From assembly GCA_020635205.1 (NCBI GenBank), contig JACKAE010000002.1:1-64000 (forward strand): DNA of 64,000 nucleotides. The letters are read 5' to 3'. Source of the stretch: Ignavibacteria bacterium. GTDB lineage: Bacteria > Bacteroidota > Ignavibacteria > OLB7. The notes beneath the pieces are model-generated. The model was not told where the DNA came from, did not search any database, and worked only from the letters and a program-made list of their open reading frames with translations. Positions 35,316 through 43,619 of this stretch are shown here, one piece after another. Position 1 is the first letter of the stretch; the number at the start of each line of letters is the position of its first letter. Position numbers and translations under genes: made by a program.

Positions 35316-35342
35316 TTTTGAATTTTGCCTTTTGAATTTTGA
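35316..35342. repeat. AT-rich 27-base repeat
   Basis: Two TTTTGAATTTT units in 27 bases, matching 10690-10716 with a single mismatch. Both copies lie upstream of a rightward gene (72 and 211 bases before the start). Possibly an upstream promoter element or simply a dispersed repeat. Confidence 0.45.
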
Positions 35343-35414
35343 ATTCCCCATCCCTTCTTCTTCGCTATTTTATCACTCCTCTTCTGCTAATATCAAGTAT
35401 CGACGCTGGGCCAG

Positions 35415-37337
35415 ATGGATGATCTGCGAGAACAACTTGCCACCCCCCAAACCGACCCTGAACGGTTTCGCCTGCTCTGCAATCTGGTGTCCGAGCATAT
35501 TGCGGTCGATATTCAGAAGGCTACACTCCATGCTGAGGAATGTTTGGAACTTGCCCGGGCTGAGGTGAGTCCGGAGATGGAGGGAGAAGCACTCGACCTG
35601 TTGGGAGAATGCTATGCACGCTCGGGGAGATACCGGGAGGGAATCTCCACAATGGTTGAGGCAATTCCACTGCTGGAGAGGACCGGCGACCACCGTCGCG
35701 CGATGGTGGTGAACACGAACATCGGCAACACGCACTGGATGGCCGGAGAATATGAGGAGGCGTTCGACCGATTTCAGGAGAGTCACAAGCGAGCAATTGT
35801 TCTGGACGATCAGCACCACATCCATCTGGTAAAGAACAACCTCGGCAACCTTCTCCTTCACTGGCGACGCTATTCCGAAGCCCGGGAGTATATAGAAGAG
35901 AGCTTAGCCTTCTCTCGCGAAGCTAAGGACGAGAAAGGAATGGCATACGCTCTCCACAACTTAGGACGAATCTGCGTCGAGCTGCTCGAATATCCCGAAG
36001 GCCTGCGTAACCTGCGTGAGAGTCTTGAACTGTTCACTCGTCTCGATGACAAGTCTGGAATTGCCGCAGTGCAGATTGAACTTGGTCTACTCTACAGAGT
36101 GTTAGGAGACTATGCTGAGAGCATCAAGGCCTATGGGGAGAGCGTGACCATCACCCGGAGCATCGGGGATCGGCGGAATGAGGGGATGGGACTGAACAAC
36201 ATTGGCGACCTCTACCAACATACCGGACAGTATGAGAGGGCGTTAGAGTACTTCCGGCTCAGCTTGGGGATCAAGGAAGAACTTGGCAACCCGCGCGAGA
36301 TCGCCACCACTCTCCTGAATATCGGGGCTGTGACCTTAACACAAGGGAGGGGGGATGAAGCGATAACAATTTTCGAGCGGGTCCGCTCGATTGCGGGGGG
36401 GATTGATGATGCACGGCTTCAGACCCACGCGCTGGTAAACCTTGCCGGTATTTTTTGCAGCGGAGGTGAACTATCCCGCAGTACCGAAATGCTGAGGGAG
36501 GCAGAGCCATTCCTGCAAACCATGGAGGGGACAACCGAGTGGGGGCAACTACAGGCTGAGGTTGGTAGAGTCCAGACCAACACGGGACAAGTCGAGAGGG
36601 GTGTCGAGACCCTTCGGGAAGTGTTAAGCTATGCGGAAGAGACCGGACGGAGCGATCTGCAGGCCCGTGCTCATGAACTCCTCTCGGAAGCCTTTCAGGT
36701 GGCAGGCGAAGTGAACGCAGCCCTCCTTCACCTGCGCAAACATAGAGACCTTGAGCGGGAGATCTTCCGTCGCGACTCGGATCACCGGCTGAAAAGCCTC
36801 ATGGTGATCTATGAAGTTGACCGCGCCCGTGCTGAGGAACAGTTAGTCCGGAAGGAGGCAGAGTTCCTTCGCCTTACGAACAAACAACTGGAACAGGAGA
36901 TAGAGCACCGGCAGAAAGAACTTCACTCCACCGCAATGTTCCTCTCCCAAAAGAATGATCTCCTCCGCAAAGTCTTCCAACGAGTAAAAGATCTTTCCCT
37001 CGCTTCATCTACGAATCTCGGGAAAGAACTCCGGACTCTCTCCGGAGAAATCCAGGGCATCATCAACTCCGAAGAGACCTGGAGCACGTTCGAGGAGCAG
37101 TTCCGACAAGTACACGGAGACTATCTGCAAATGCTCGCCAGCCAGTTCCCGAAGCTGACACCAACGGAACTGAAGGTCTGCGGACTGATCCGAACTGGAC
37201 TTTCGACAAAAGAGATTGCGCAAATACTGACGGCTGAACCTCGCAGTATCGATAAATACCGACAGCGAATCAGGAAGAAAATCGGGATCGACTCATCGGT
37301 CAACTTGCAGACATTCCTGCAGGGAATCGGGAGTTGA
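35415..37337 (+). CDS. TPR protein with C-terminal LuxR-like HTH
   Basis: A 640-residue relative of the regulator at 4815-6929. The first ~440 residues are regular tetratricopeptide repeats (for example ALEYFRLSLGIKEELGNPRE and GLNNIGDLYQHTGQYERALE). A long coiled coil follows (~460-540, AEEQLVRKEAEFLRLTNKQL), and the end is a LuxR/GerE-type helix-turn-helix: FPKLTPTELKVCGLIRTGLS, then KEIAQILTAEPRSIDKYRQR. No signal peptide and no membrane helix are seen, so it is cytoplasmic. The architecture is that of FCB-group TPR regulators that bind DNA with the C-terminal part and sense a partner through the TPRs. The target is unknown. It stands alone between two repeat-rich gaps. Confidence 0.83.
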   Translation: MDDLREQLATPQTDPERFRLLCNLVSEHIAVDIQKATLHAEECLELARAEVSPEMEGEALDLLGECYARSGRYREGISTMVEAIPLLERTGDHRRAMVVNTNIGNTHWMAGEYEEAFDRFQESHKRAIVLDDQHHIHLVKNNLGNLLLHWRRYSEAREYIEESLAFSREAKDEKGMAYALHNLGRICVELLEYPEGLRNLRESLELFTRLDDKSGIAAVQIELGLLYRVLGDYAESIKAYGESVTITRSIGDRRNEGMGLNNIGDLYQHTGQYERALEYFRLSLGIKEELGNPREIATTLLNIGAVTLTQGRGDEAITIFERVRSIAGGIDDARLQTHALVNLAGIFCSGGELSRSTEMLREAEPFLQTMEGTTEWGQLQAEVGRVQTNTGQVERGVETLREVLSYAEETGRSDLQARAHELLSEAFQVAGEVNAALLHLRKHRDLEREIFRRDSDHRLKSLMVIYEVDRARAEEQLVRKEAEFLRLTNKQLEQEIEHRQKELHSTAMFLSQKNDLLRKVFQRVKDLSLASSTNLGKELRTLSGEIQGIINSEETWSTFEEQFRQVHGDYLQMLASQFPKLTPTELKVCGLIRTGLSTKEIAQILTAEPRSIDKYRQRIRKKIGIDSSVNLQTFLQGIGS

Positions 37338-37400
37338 ATGGGGGTTGCCGATTGCCGAATAGTGCTTGATTCTTCAGCACTCTGTAGAGTCCTGATATTC

Positions 37401-38401
37401 GGGTTATACTGCCGGACAATCGGTTTGCGAGAGAAGGCGATATCATGTCTCGGAGGCGCTCAGGAATCTGGATGACTCGTCCCCTCACCACTCCCGTACA
37501 CATCGAATCCTATCGAACTGCTCCCGGAGGGAGCACTCACCCCTGGCCGTGGAGAAAGCCGCAGGCTGCACTCCGCGGACTCTATTCACTATCTGATGCT
37601 TCCGCCCTGAAGGGGCGGCTGAGTTGGAAGCCTTGACATCGTCTTTCATCCATTCTGCCCCTACGGGGCGAGGAGGATCAGGAACGCATTTCTTCCGGGG
37701 ATTGTCATCCCCGGCTACGGATCGGTAGCCCCTACGGGGCAGTTTGTTGCTTGCACTTGCCAAATGATGATCGAACCACTCCCGAAGGGAGCACTTGTCT
37801 TTGGCCGTGGAGAAAGCCGCAGGCTGCACTCCACGGAGTCTATTCACTATCTGATGCTTTCGCCCTGAAGGGGGCGACTGCGTTGGAAGCCTTGACATCG
37901 TCTTTCATCCATTCTGCCCCTACGGGGCGAGGAGAATCAGGAACGCATTTCTTCCGGGGATTGTCATCCCCGGCTACGGATCGGTAGCCCCTACGGGGCA
38001 GTTTGTTGCTTGCACTTGCCAGATGATGATCGAACTACTCCCGAAGGGAGTAGTGATACGTGGCCGTGGAGAAAGCCGCAGGCTGCACTCCACGGAGTCT
38101 ATTTGCTATCTGATGCTTCCGCCCTGAAGGGGCGGCTGCGTTGGAAGCCTTGACATCGTCTTTCATCCATTCTGCCCCTACGGGGCGAGGAGGATCAGGA
38201 ACGCATTTTTCCGGGGATTTTCATCCCCGGCTATCTGCCACGGCAGATCGGTAGCCCCTACGGGGCAGGTAAAGTAGTGGACTTGTCTTGATATAGAGTG
38301 ATATCGAAGCGTTCACGGAATGATGGAGGAACAACTGATCTTGACTCTTACTGTCGCGATTGCGTTGTCCGCGAGTATAGCAAACTCGCAAACTGATTGT
38401 C
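37401..38401 (+). repeat. Palindromic repeat array, copy II
   Basis: The same element as copy I, in the opposite orientation, and with the best-preserved ends. The left flank has ATACTGCCGGACAATC and GCGATATCATGTCTC; the anchor GCCCC-TAC-GGGGC recurs at 37657-37669, 37916-37928 and 38174-38186 (periods 259 and 258). The right flank has GATATCGAAGCG and GCGTTGTCCGCGAG. GACAATCGGTTTGCGAG (37415-37431) and CTCGCAAACTGATTGTC (38385-38401) are inverted copies of each other (16 of 17 bases), so the element may have terminal inverted repeats. Frames such as 37485-37898 are made of the repeat itself. Confidence 0.85.
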
Positions 38402-38526
38402 TCTGTGTATAGACCCCTGCATATTATAGAGTGCCAGAAAAACAGATAGTAATTTCTCAGAGTAGAATGTATCTTCAGGCAGAGCCAATTCATCTACATC
38501 ATTCAGACCGACAATCGGAGGAACCA

Positions 38527-39663
38527 ATGCGCTCGTTGACCTTCATCGTTTTTCTCTTCGCAAGTCTCTTCAGCCTATCCGCACAAAGCATTGAAACCGA
38601 CAGTATCCGCTATGGTTGGGGACCGGGGGTAGTTGGTGAATGTGTGGATGCAAGTGAGCTTCACATACGATTGCAAAGCAGACCCTATGTTGTTGCGGGG
38701 AATAGTCTCTACGAAGTTGACTACGAATCTACTGGTTACATTAAGGTGATGGATTTCAATACGGACGTCCGCTGTATCGGCAGGGTCTCTTGGGATTATC
38801 TGTCAATCTGGACTAACGATGAAGAGTATCGTTATTATCCTGACTCTGCACTCCTTGAACGTTTTACTGCATATGGTCTTCTCAGTCCCTTCCTTTTTCA
38901 CCCTATCAAAGATATTGCGGCTACGAGAGGGGCTTATGGTTGTACCGGGCACACAGAGGAGCACATTACTCATGCAGCAACTAAAGTAGAGGATACTGTC
39001 CCCTCACTGAAGTACGAACACACACCTGTCGATGAGGGATTGGGTCGGAAGTATCAAATCAATGGGATACGCACAGAAGAACTCTCTCGAATTTTACGTG
39101 CTGTGAATCTCGATCCGATTGCTGTGTCGTCGCTTCGAGAGTGTAAGATTCAGGAAGAAGATCTTGCTGAGTATGTTCAGGACGTAGAGAGTAGATTTGG
39201 AAATGCAAGTATTGATAGGAGGAAGAGAGTTGTTTTACCAGAGGCGGAGATAGGTGAGGAAGAAGCCTTCTATCTTAGATTGATTCCTTCTTTTGATACT
39301 GTCAATTCGGACATCGTTCGTGCAGCTATCGTTGCCAACTACGAATCGCAATGGCCGAGCTTTGGTGGTGATGCATACAGTGTAGACATTATTAATGAGG
39401 CGAACGATACGATCCAGTGTAGGTCCTCGTCAGGTGGCTCTACACTTCCGTACAATATGCCCTGGACTGTCAGGTACAACGGAGCCGAGTTCGTTTCCTT
39501 TAACGTTGAGTTGGCTTATATCTTAACGAAGATGCTCTGGAATGATGGCAAAGATTGGCAGGTCAATCCAGAAGTTGTCCACAATCCGATATTGCTATGG
39601 ACAATTGCTAATTACCTGTTTCGGGAACACCAAGCGAGTCACGGTCTTGAATCACCAGAGTGA
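38527..39663 (+). CDS. Secreted protein of unknown function
   Basis: A 378-residue exported protein I do not recognise. The ATG at 38527 follows GGAGGAACC, a good ribosome site, and gives a clean signal peptide (MRSLTFIVFLFASLFSLSAQ); the frame's earlier start at 38431 is therefore rejected. The mature part begins with a beta-rich region (IRYGWGPGVVGECVDASELH), has a helical and acidic middle (ECKIQEEDLAEYVQDVESRF), and a C-terminal domain with EEEAFYLRLIPSFDTVNSDI and YNMPWTVRYNGAEFVSFNVE. No lipobox and no T9SS tail are seen, so it is probably periplasmic. It follows repeat array II. Codon use looks less GC-rich than in the hsd genes. Confidence 0.65.
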   Translation: MRSLTFIVFLFASLFSLSAQSIETDSIRYGWGPGVVGECVDASELHIRLQSRPYVVAGNSLYEVDYESTGYIKVMDFNTDVRCIGRVSWDYLSIWTNDEEYRYYPDSALLERFTAYGLLSPFLFHPIKDIAATRGAYGCTGHTEEHITHAATKVEDTVPSLKYEHTPVDEGLGRKYQINGIRTEELSRILRAVNLDPIAVSSLRECKIQEEDLAEYVQDVESRFGNASIDRRKRVVLPEAEIGEEEAFYLRLIPSFDTVNSDIVRAAIVANYESQWPSFGGDAYSVDIINEANDTIQCRSSSGGSTLPYNMPWTVRYNGAEFVSFNVELAYILTKMLWNDGKDWQVNPEVVHNPILLWTIANYLFREHQASHGLESPE

Positions 39664-39892
39664 GTTGTTCCGACATAGTCACACCATCTGAAGGTAGTTG
39701 AGTATGCTGAGTTGATTGCAAAAGCCTCATAGAAGAAGCACGTGAATCGTCCTCTTGGTGATTCTTGGTGTCCTTGGTGGTGGTCTTCTTACAGTCAACT
39801 CCTCTTAAAACGGACGTGCCATCATTGAACTGCCGACTCTATCATGGTCTCAGATATGTATTTACAGTATCAATCACAAAAGCATTAGGGGA

Positions 39893-40273
39893 ATGAATAG
39901 CATGAATCTCGGAGCATTTTCTGTCAGCCTTGCCGTTACGGATATTGAAGCATCGAAGCAGTTCTACCAGAAGCTTGGGTTTGAGGTCTTCGGGGGAGAT
40001 CAATCGCAGAACTGGTTGATAATGAAGAATGAGAGCCACGTGATTGGATTGTTTCAGGGGATGTTCGAGGGGAATATCCTCACCTTCAATCCGGGGTGGA
40101 ATAATGATGCGCAGCCGCTTGAGGATTTTACCGACATCCGGGAGTTGCAGCGGCAGTTGAAGGAGAGTGGCGTTGCAATGATTTCGGAAGCAGACGAGAA
40201 CTCAACTGGCCCGGCCAGCTTTATGATTGCAGACCCTGATGGGAACGTTGTTCTGGTAGATCAGCATCGGTAG
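39893..40273 (+). CDS. VOC-family (glyoxalase-like) protein
   Basis: A 126-residue vicinal-oxygen-chelate protein with the paired beta-alpha-beta-beta-beta modules of the family: SVSLAVTDIEASKQFYQKLG and FEVFGGDQSQNWLIMKNESH in the first half, and PASFMIADPDGNVVLVDQH in the second. The pattern SLAVTDIEASKQFYQKLGF is a standard VOC entry, and the C-terminal D-P-D-G-N is the usual turn. The family includes glyoxalases, dioxygenases and antibiotic-binding proteins; the exact role here cannot be chosen. It is followed by the MpaB-like gene ~60 bases on, in the same direction. Confidence 0.85.
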   Translation: MNSMNLGAFSVSLAVTDIEASKQFYQKLGFEVFGGDQSQNWLIMKNESHVIGLFQGMFEGNILTFNPGWNNDAQPLEDFTDIRELQRQLKESGVAMISEADENSTGPASFMIADPDGNVVLVDQHR

Positions 40274-40335
40274 CGGAGTTTGTAGGGTGGGAGGAACGCG
40301 AGGTTGTATCTTATCCAGTTCTGATTTCTGGAGTG

Positions 40336-41241
40336 ATGTTCCACACAGATAAGCCTGCTATGTCACGAAAACATATCTCCGAACGGATTGCCGAACTGGA
40401 TGCGGTTCACGATCATCAGGAAATTCTCTACCTGTTGAATTGCCACGTCTTCCCGTGGGATATTGAGCGAGCACTCGAGTTTGCCCTCTTCCGCACCTAC
40501 GCCGTCCCCTCAATCTCCGAAAAGCTCGCTGCCACAGGTGAGTTGACAAAGCGTCCGCGTAAGCGATACGACGACACGGAGATTATCATGTACACCCTAA
40601 CTGAACATGGCTACGACAGCGAACGAGGTCGGCGAGCGTTGCGCCGTATGAACCAGATGCACAACCGATTCCCGATCCAGAACCACGAACTGCTCTACGT
40701 GCTGACAACGTTTATCTACGAGCCGATCAGGTGGATAGAACGGTTCGGCTACCGATCCTTAACCGAGCAGGAGAGACTCTCCTTTTTCTACTTTTACTGC
40801 GAGGTAGGGAAGCGGATGAACATCAAGGATATTCCAGAGGACTATCACGAGTTCGAGCAGTTCAACATCGACTATGAGCGAGAACACTTTCGGTATGCCG
40901 ACTCGAACCGGAAGGTAGGTGAGGTAACGTGCGATCTCTTTCTCGGCATGTATCTACCAAAATTTCTCTATCCCCTCGGTCGGCCAGTCCTCTACGCTGC
41001 AATGGACGACCCTCTCTTAAATGCCTTCGGCTTTCCAAAACCATCAGCCCTAATGCGAGGTCTGGTGCGCCGCCTTCTCCGACTACGCGCCCACCTGCTT
41101 CGATTCGCTCCAGAACGAAAAGAGCCGTTGCTCGGAACAGAACGTCAACGCCCCACATATCCAGAAGGGTACGAGCTTGAGGGGATCGGGACGTTTGGTG
41201 GGGCTGGGGTGGAGAGGGAGGTGGGAGAAAAGAGAACTTGA
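40336..41241 (+). CDS. DUF2236 / MpaB-family oxygenase-like protein
   Basis: A ~301-residue protein that resembles the DUF2236 group, now annotated as MpaB-family oxygenases and related to latex-clearing protein. Characteristic segments are LFRTYAVPSISEKLAATGEL, RRMNQMHNRFPIQNHELLYV (a conserved helix with the H-x-x-x-x-x-x-x-H spacing) and LTTFIYEPIRWIERFGYR. These heme-binding proteins catalyse oxidative cleavage or hydroxylation in characterised members; its substrate is unknown. The frame opens with GTG at 40333 directly before ATG at 40336, and a later ATG at 40360 is a possible alternative. It probably shares a transcript with the upstream VOC gene. Confidence 0.78.
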   Translation: MFHTDKPAMSRKHISERIAELDAVHDHQEILYLLNCHVFPWDIERALEFALFRTYAVPSISEKLAATGELTKRPRKRYDDTEIIMYTLTEHGYDSERGRRALRRMNQMHNRFPIQNHELLYVLTTFIYEPIRWIERFGYRSLTEQERLSFFYFYCEVGKRMNIKDIPEDYHEFEQFNIDYEREHFRYADSNRKVGEVTCDLFLGMYLPKFLYPLGRPVLYAAMDDPLLNAFGFPKPSALMRGLVRRLLRLRAHLLRFAPERKEPLLGTERQRPTYPEGYELEGIGTFGGAGVEREVGEKRT

Positions 41242-41314
41242 TGGTCGATGATATTTATTCGCAGTGTATGCTCTCTCAGGGGAGCAACAAGGCTATGCCA
41301 ACTCAAATCCAAAT

Positions 41315-41644
41315 ATGAGAACTGTTCGCATAGAAACAACGTTGATTTCCGACTGGAAATCGTTCCACGATCTGTTTCATAAGACGTTCGGATTTCCCGA
41401 CTTCTATGGCGAGAACATGGATGCTTGAATCGACTGCTTGACATATCTCGATGAGCCAGATGCTGGGATGATAGAAGTTACTGTTGCCCCGGGTGAATTG
41501 TTGATGGTAGAGGTGAGCAATGTAAACGACTTCAGCGAACGGTGTCCCGAGCAGTTTCAAGCATTGATTGAGGCCACGGCATTTGTTAACTGGCGGCGAG
41601 TGGAGATTGGAAAACCACCTCTTCTTGCCTTGCTTCTTGTGTAG
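41315..41644 (+). pseudogene. Barstar-family gene with in-frame TGA
   Basis: The frame from the ATG at 41315 encodes MRTVRIETTLISDWKSFHDL and FHKTFGFPDFYGENMDA, then a TGA at 41426-41428, then IDCLTYLDEPDAGM and on to the TAG at 41644. The F-Y-G-E-N-x-D-A-x-x-D-C-L-T pattern is that of barstar (the barnase inhibitor) and its relatives. The position of the stop is usually Trp (TGG) or another aromatic/aliphatic residue in this family, so a single base change would explain it. Normal length is ~109 residues, which is the length found here if the TGA is read through. No barnase-like gene is seen nearby. TGA serves as the ordinary stop for many genes here, so recoding is unlikely. Confidence 0.8.
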
Positions 41645-41977
41645 AGAGAGTTGGATAGGACAAAATCGATCCGGTGTACCGAAACCTCATTGCGAAATTT
41701 GTTCTTGCATACCATCGGTTATTTATACACGCGGACAATCAGTTTGCGAGTTTGTTCTTAACACCCGACTTCCAGTCGGGTGCAGTGAGACATTCTGGTT
41801 TGGCTCCCCTCTCCCACCACAAAACTCTCGGGATATCTGACCAGCTATGGGAGAGGGGCGGGGGGTGAGGGAATCGCACGGAGAAGAATCAAGCAAGACT
41901 CGTAGAATCAGGTCTACCAAATACCATCAACAGATTACTTTACGAGCATCTTGCAGTTGCTTCGTCCGAGAGTATAA
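41645..41977. other. Intergenic region with repeat remnant
   Basis: No gene. GCGGACAATCAGTTTGCGAG at 41734-41753 is a solo copy of the terminal sequence of repeat array II. It is followed by a perfect palindrome CACCCGACT-TCC-AGTCGGGTG (41762-41782) without a T-run. Beyond these nothing is recognised. Confidence 0.55.
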
Positions 41978-42493
41978 ATGCCAATCAGACTCATACCATA
42001 TGATATAGGTTGCGAACCATCACCGTCGGTTCCTGCCGAGGTCGTTGTTCAGGATGGGTGGTCTACCTTTGTGCTCTTCTTTGCAGTGTCAAAAACGATA
42101 AGTGAGACTGGTTTCCTGAAAGACCTTGGTGTTGCGGTTGTTGAGTGCAAGGGGTGCTCTATGAGCAAATTCGGTTATCCTAACGACGAAGGACGACCTG
42201 AACACCCCTTCTATGAATTTGGGATGCAAGAAGAACTATCCAATATCCTCGAAGTTGTTGGTTCGCCGTGGGCAAAAGAAGTTCAGCTACAACAGAAGAT
42301 ATCAATAGAACGTATTTGGGGTGCTCGAAGTACCGTATGGGAGGCTTCTGATAACAGATATCAGAAGCACTTTATTCTGTTGTTTAAAGAGCAGACATTT
42401 GAGTGTATTGCAGATGATATTGTAGTCCGACTCTTTGCCAAGAGCTTCTCAGAAGCATTTACCTATGTCCATAAAAGATTGGATGAACATTGA
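41978..42493 (+). CDS. Hypothetical protein, possible immunity-like family
   Basis: A 171-residue protein with no signal peptide. It carries a pattern that I recall from a widespread uncharacterised family: KFGYPNDEGRPEHPFYEFGM (G-x-P-N-D-E-x-x-x-x-H-P), then ILEVVGSPWAKEVQLQQK, and later KHFILLFKEQTFECIADDIV (H-F-x-x-x-F-x-x-x-x-F-E-x-x-A). Members are small, often stand alone and are sometimes found near toxin or immunity genes. The family's function is unknown to me. The nearby broken barstar gene makes an immunity role thinkable, but this is only context. ATG at 41978 follows a stretch without a clear ribosome site. Confidence 0.6.
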   Translation: MPIRLIPYDIGCEPSPSVPAEVVVQDGWSTFVLFFAVSKTISETGFLKDLGVAVVECKGCSMSKFGYPNDEGRPEHPFYEFGMQEELSNILEVVGSPWAKEVQLQQKISIERIWGARSTVWEASDNRYQKHFILLFKEQTFECIADDIVVRLFAKSFSEAFTYVHKRLDEH

Positions 42494-42565
42494 TAGGTAC
42501 AGTACTTGATGAGTGCCACTTTCTTTCATTCAGTGGAGATCTTAGGCAACCTTTCAAACCAACTC

Positions 42566-42591
42566 GGGCGTGAATCAAGCAATTCACGCCC
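42566..42591. repeat. Palindrome between convergent genes
   Basis: GGGCGTGAA (42566-42574) and TTCACGCCC (42583-42591) form a perfect 9-bp stem with an 8-base loop. It lies between the stops of two convergent genes. No T-run follows on either strand, so it may be a weak bidirectional terminator or one of the many palindromic elements in this genome. Confidence 0.5.
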
Positions 42592-42661
42592 GGCCTCTTT
42601 GATCTCGCTGCGTGATGATTCTCGTTCTTCAAAGAGAGATCGATCAGTATTGTTGGCTTCT

Positions 42662-43378
42662 CTACTTCGTCCTCAACGTTGTCGATACTATGAACTCTAC
42701 ATTCGAGCTTGAAAGTGATGCTGACAGGCGGACGGAGTCGCGCGTAAGGTGGTCAATCGTGTAGACTACGTTGGAGGTGAATGGATCGGTGATTGCCAAG
42801 TTCAAGGTTGTGAGGTCGGTGTCGTATGTGAATGTTCCCTCTTGTTCAGGAAGAACCGGGTTCGGACAGAACGTTGTTCCCTCTTTGTAGCTAAATGTTT
42901 GGTTCTGTTGATCTACGTTCAATGTGTTGTCCCAGTAACATGGGTCGTCGGCAGTTTCGTTCCCATTAACTTTCAGGGAGTGTACGTACCAGGTCTTCGC
43001 TCCATAGCCAAATGCCCTGAACTCTCGGTTTACTCCAATGGTCACGGTCTGTTCTGTTGTGTCTGCCCCTCCATCACCGATGGCAATCAGTTGGATCGTA
43101 TATGTTCCTTCATCCAGCATCTCAAAAATCGGTTCCTTCTCAGCAGAAGTAACGCTTCCCGGCCTCACACTCCACTGATAGCTCTTCGCCTTAGTGCTGC
43201 TGTTTGTTGTGAAGATGGAGTCTCCCTCCAACCTTGCTGTGGAGTTGTTAAGGCTGAAGGCAGCCGCCGGTTTTTCGGCGACAGGGTCTGCTACGTCGTC
43301 TTCACCACAGGCAACAAAAAAGGTGCTCGTGCAGAGCAGAGTCGTAAATGCTGAAAGTGAATACTTCAATACGGCCAT
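42662..43378 (-). CDS. Lipoprotein with PKD-like domain
   Basis: A ~238-residue exported lipoprotein. The ATG at 43378 is preceded by GGAGAG and gives a short basic start followed by a hydrophobic core ending in a lipobox, FFVACGEDD; the frame's earlier start at 43423 adds 15 residues before it. After the lipid anchor comes a PKD-like beta-sandwich: AAAFSLNNSTARLEGDSIFT with YQWSVRPGSVTSAEKEPIFE and TYTIQLIAIGDGGADTTEQT. The second half, with Trp/Tyr and two Cys residues (ADDPCYWDNTLNVDQQNQTF), has the strand pattern of a lipocalin-like domain (TFTYDTDLTTLNLAITD). The function is not known; outer-membrane location is likely. Confidence 0.75.
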   Translation of the reverse strand: MAVLKYSLSAFTTLLCTSTFFVACGEDDVADPVAEKPAAAFSLNNSTARLEGDSIFTTNSSTKAKSYQWSVRPGSVTSAEKEPIFEMLDEGTYTIQLIAIGDGGADTTEQTVTIGVNREFRAFGYGAKTWYVHSLKVNGNETADDPCYWDNTLNVDQQNQTFSYKEGTTFCPNPVLPEQEGTFTYDTDLTTLNLAITDPFTSNVVYTIDHLTRDSVRLSASLSSSNVEFIVSTTLRTK

Positions 43379-43619
43379 GAATTCTCTCCAAGAAAAAAGT
43401 GTTGAGATTATGAGTTGTGTCACTGGAAAGTCTTGCCAACTATGATAGCAGGTTGGCCAATTGTGCGGTAGGGGAAAAGTAGTCTCCTAACAAAAGATGT
43501 TTGCAGCAGATTGAATCGATGTTCAGGGTGAGTTTCTACGGGGGGCTCCTTTGGCGACGCTTTCGGTTCTGTTTAGAAGTATGCCAGGTGATATAGACTA
43601 CTCCCCAAAGGATTTAGCT

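Noticed and set aside
41426..41428. Recoded TGA (Trp or selenocysteine) in the barstar-like gene
   Set aside because: Many genes in the window end in TGA and no recoding signal was noticed; a simple point mutation or read error is more likely.
41315..42493. A toxin-antitoxin or polymorphic-toxin locus (barstar remnant plus the 171-residue gene)
   Set aside because: No toxin domain is visible on either side; the link is only proximity.
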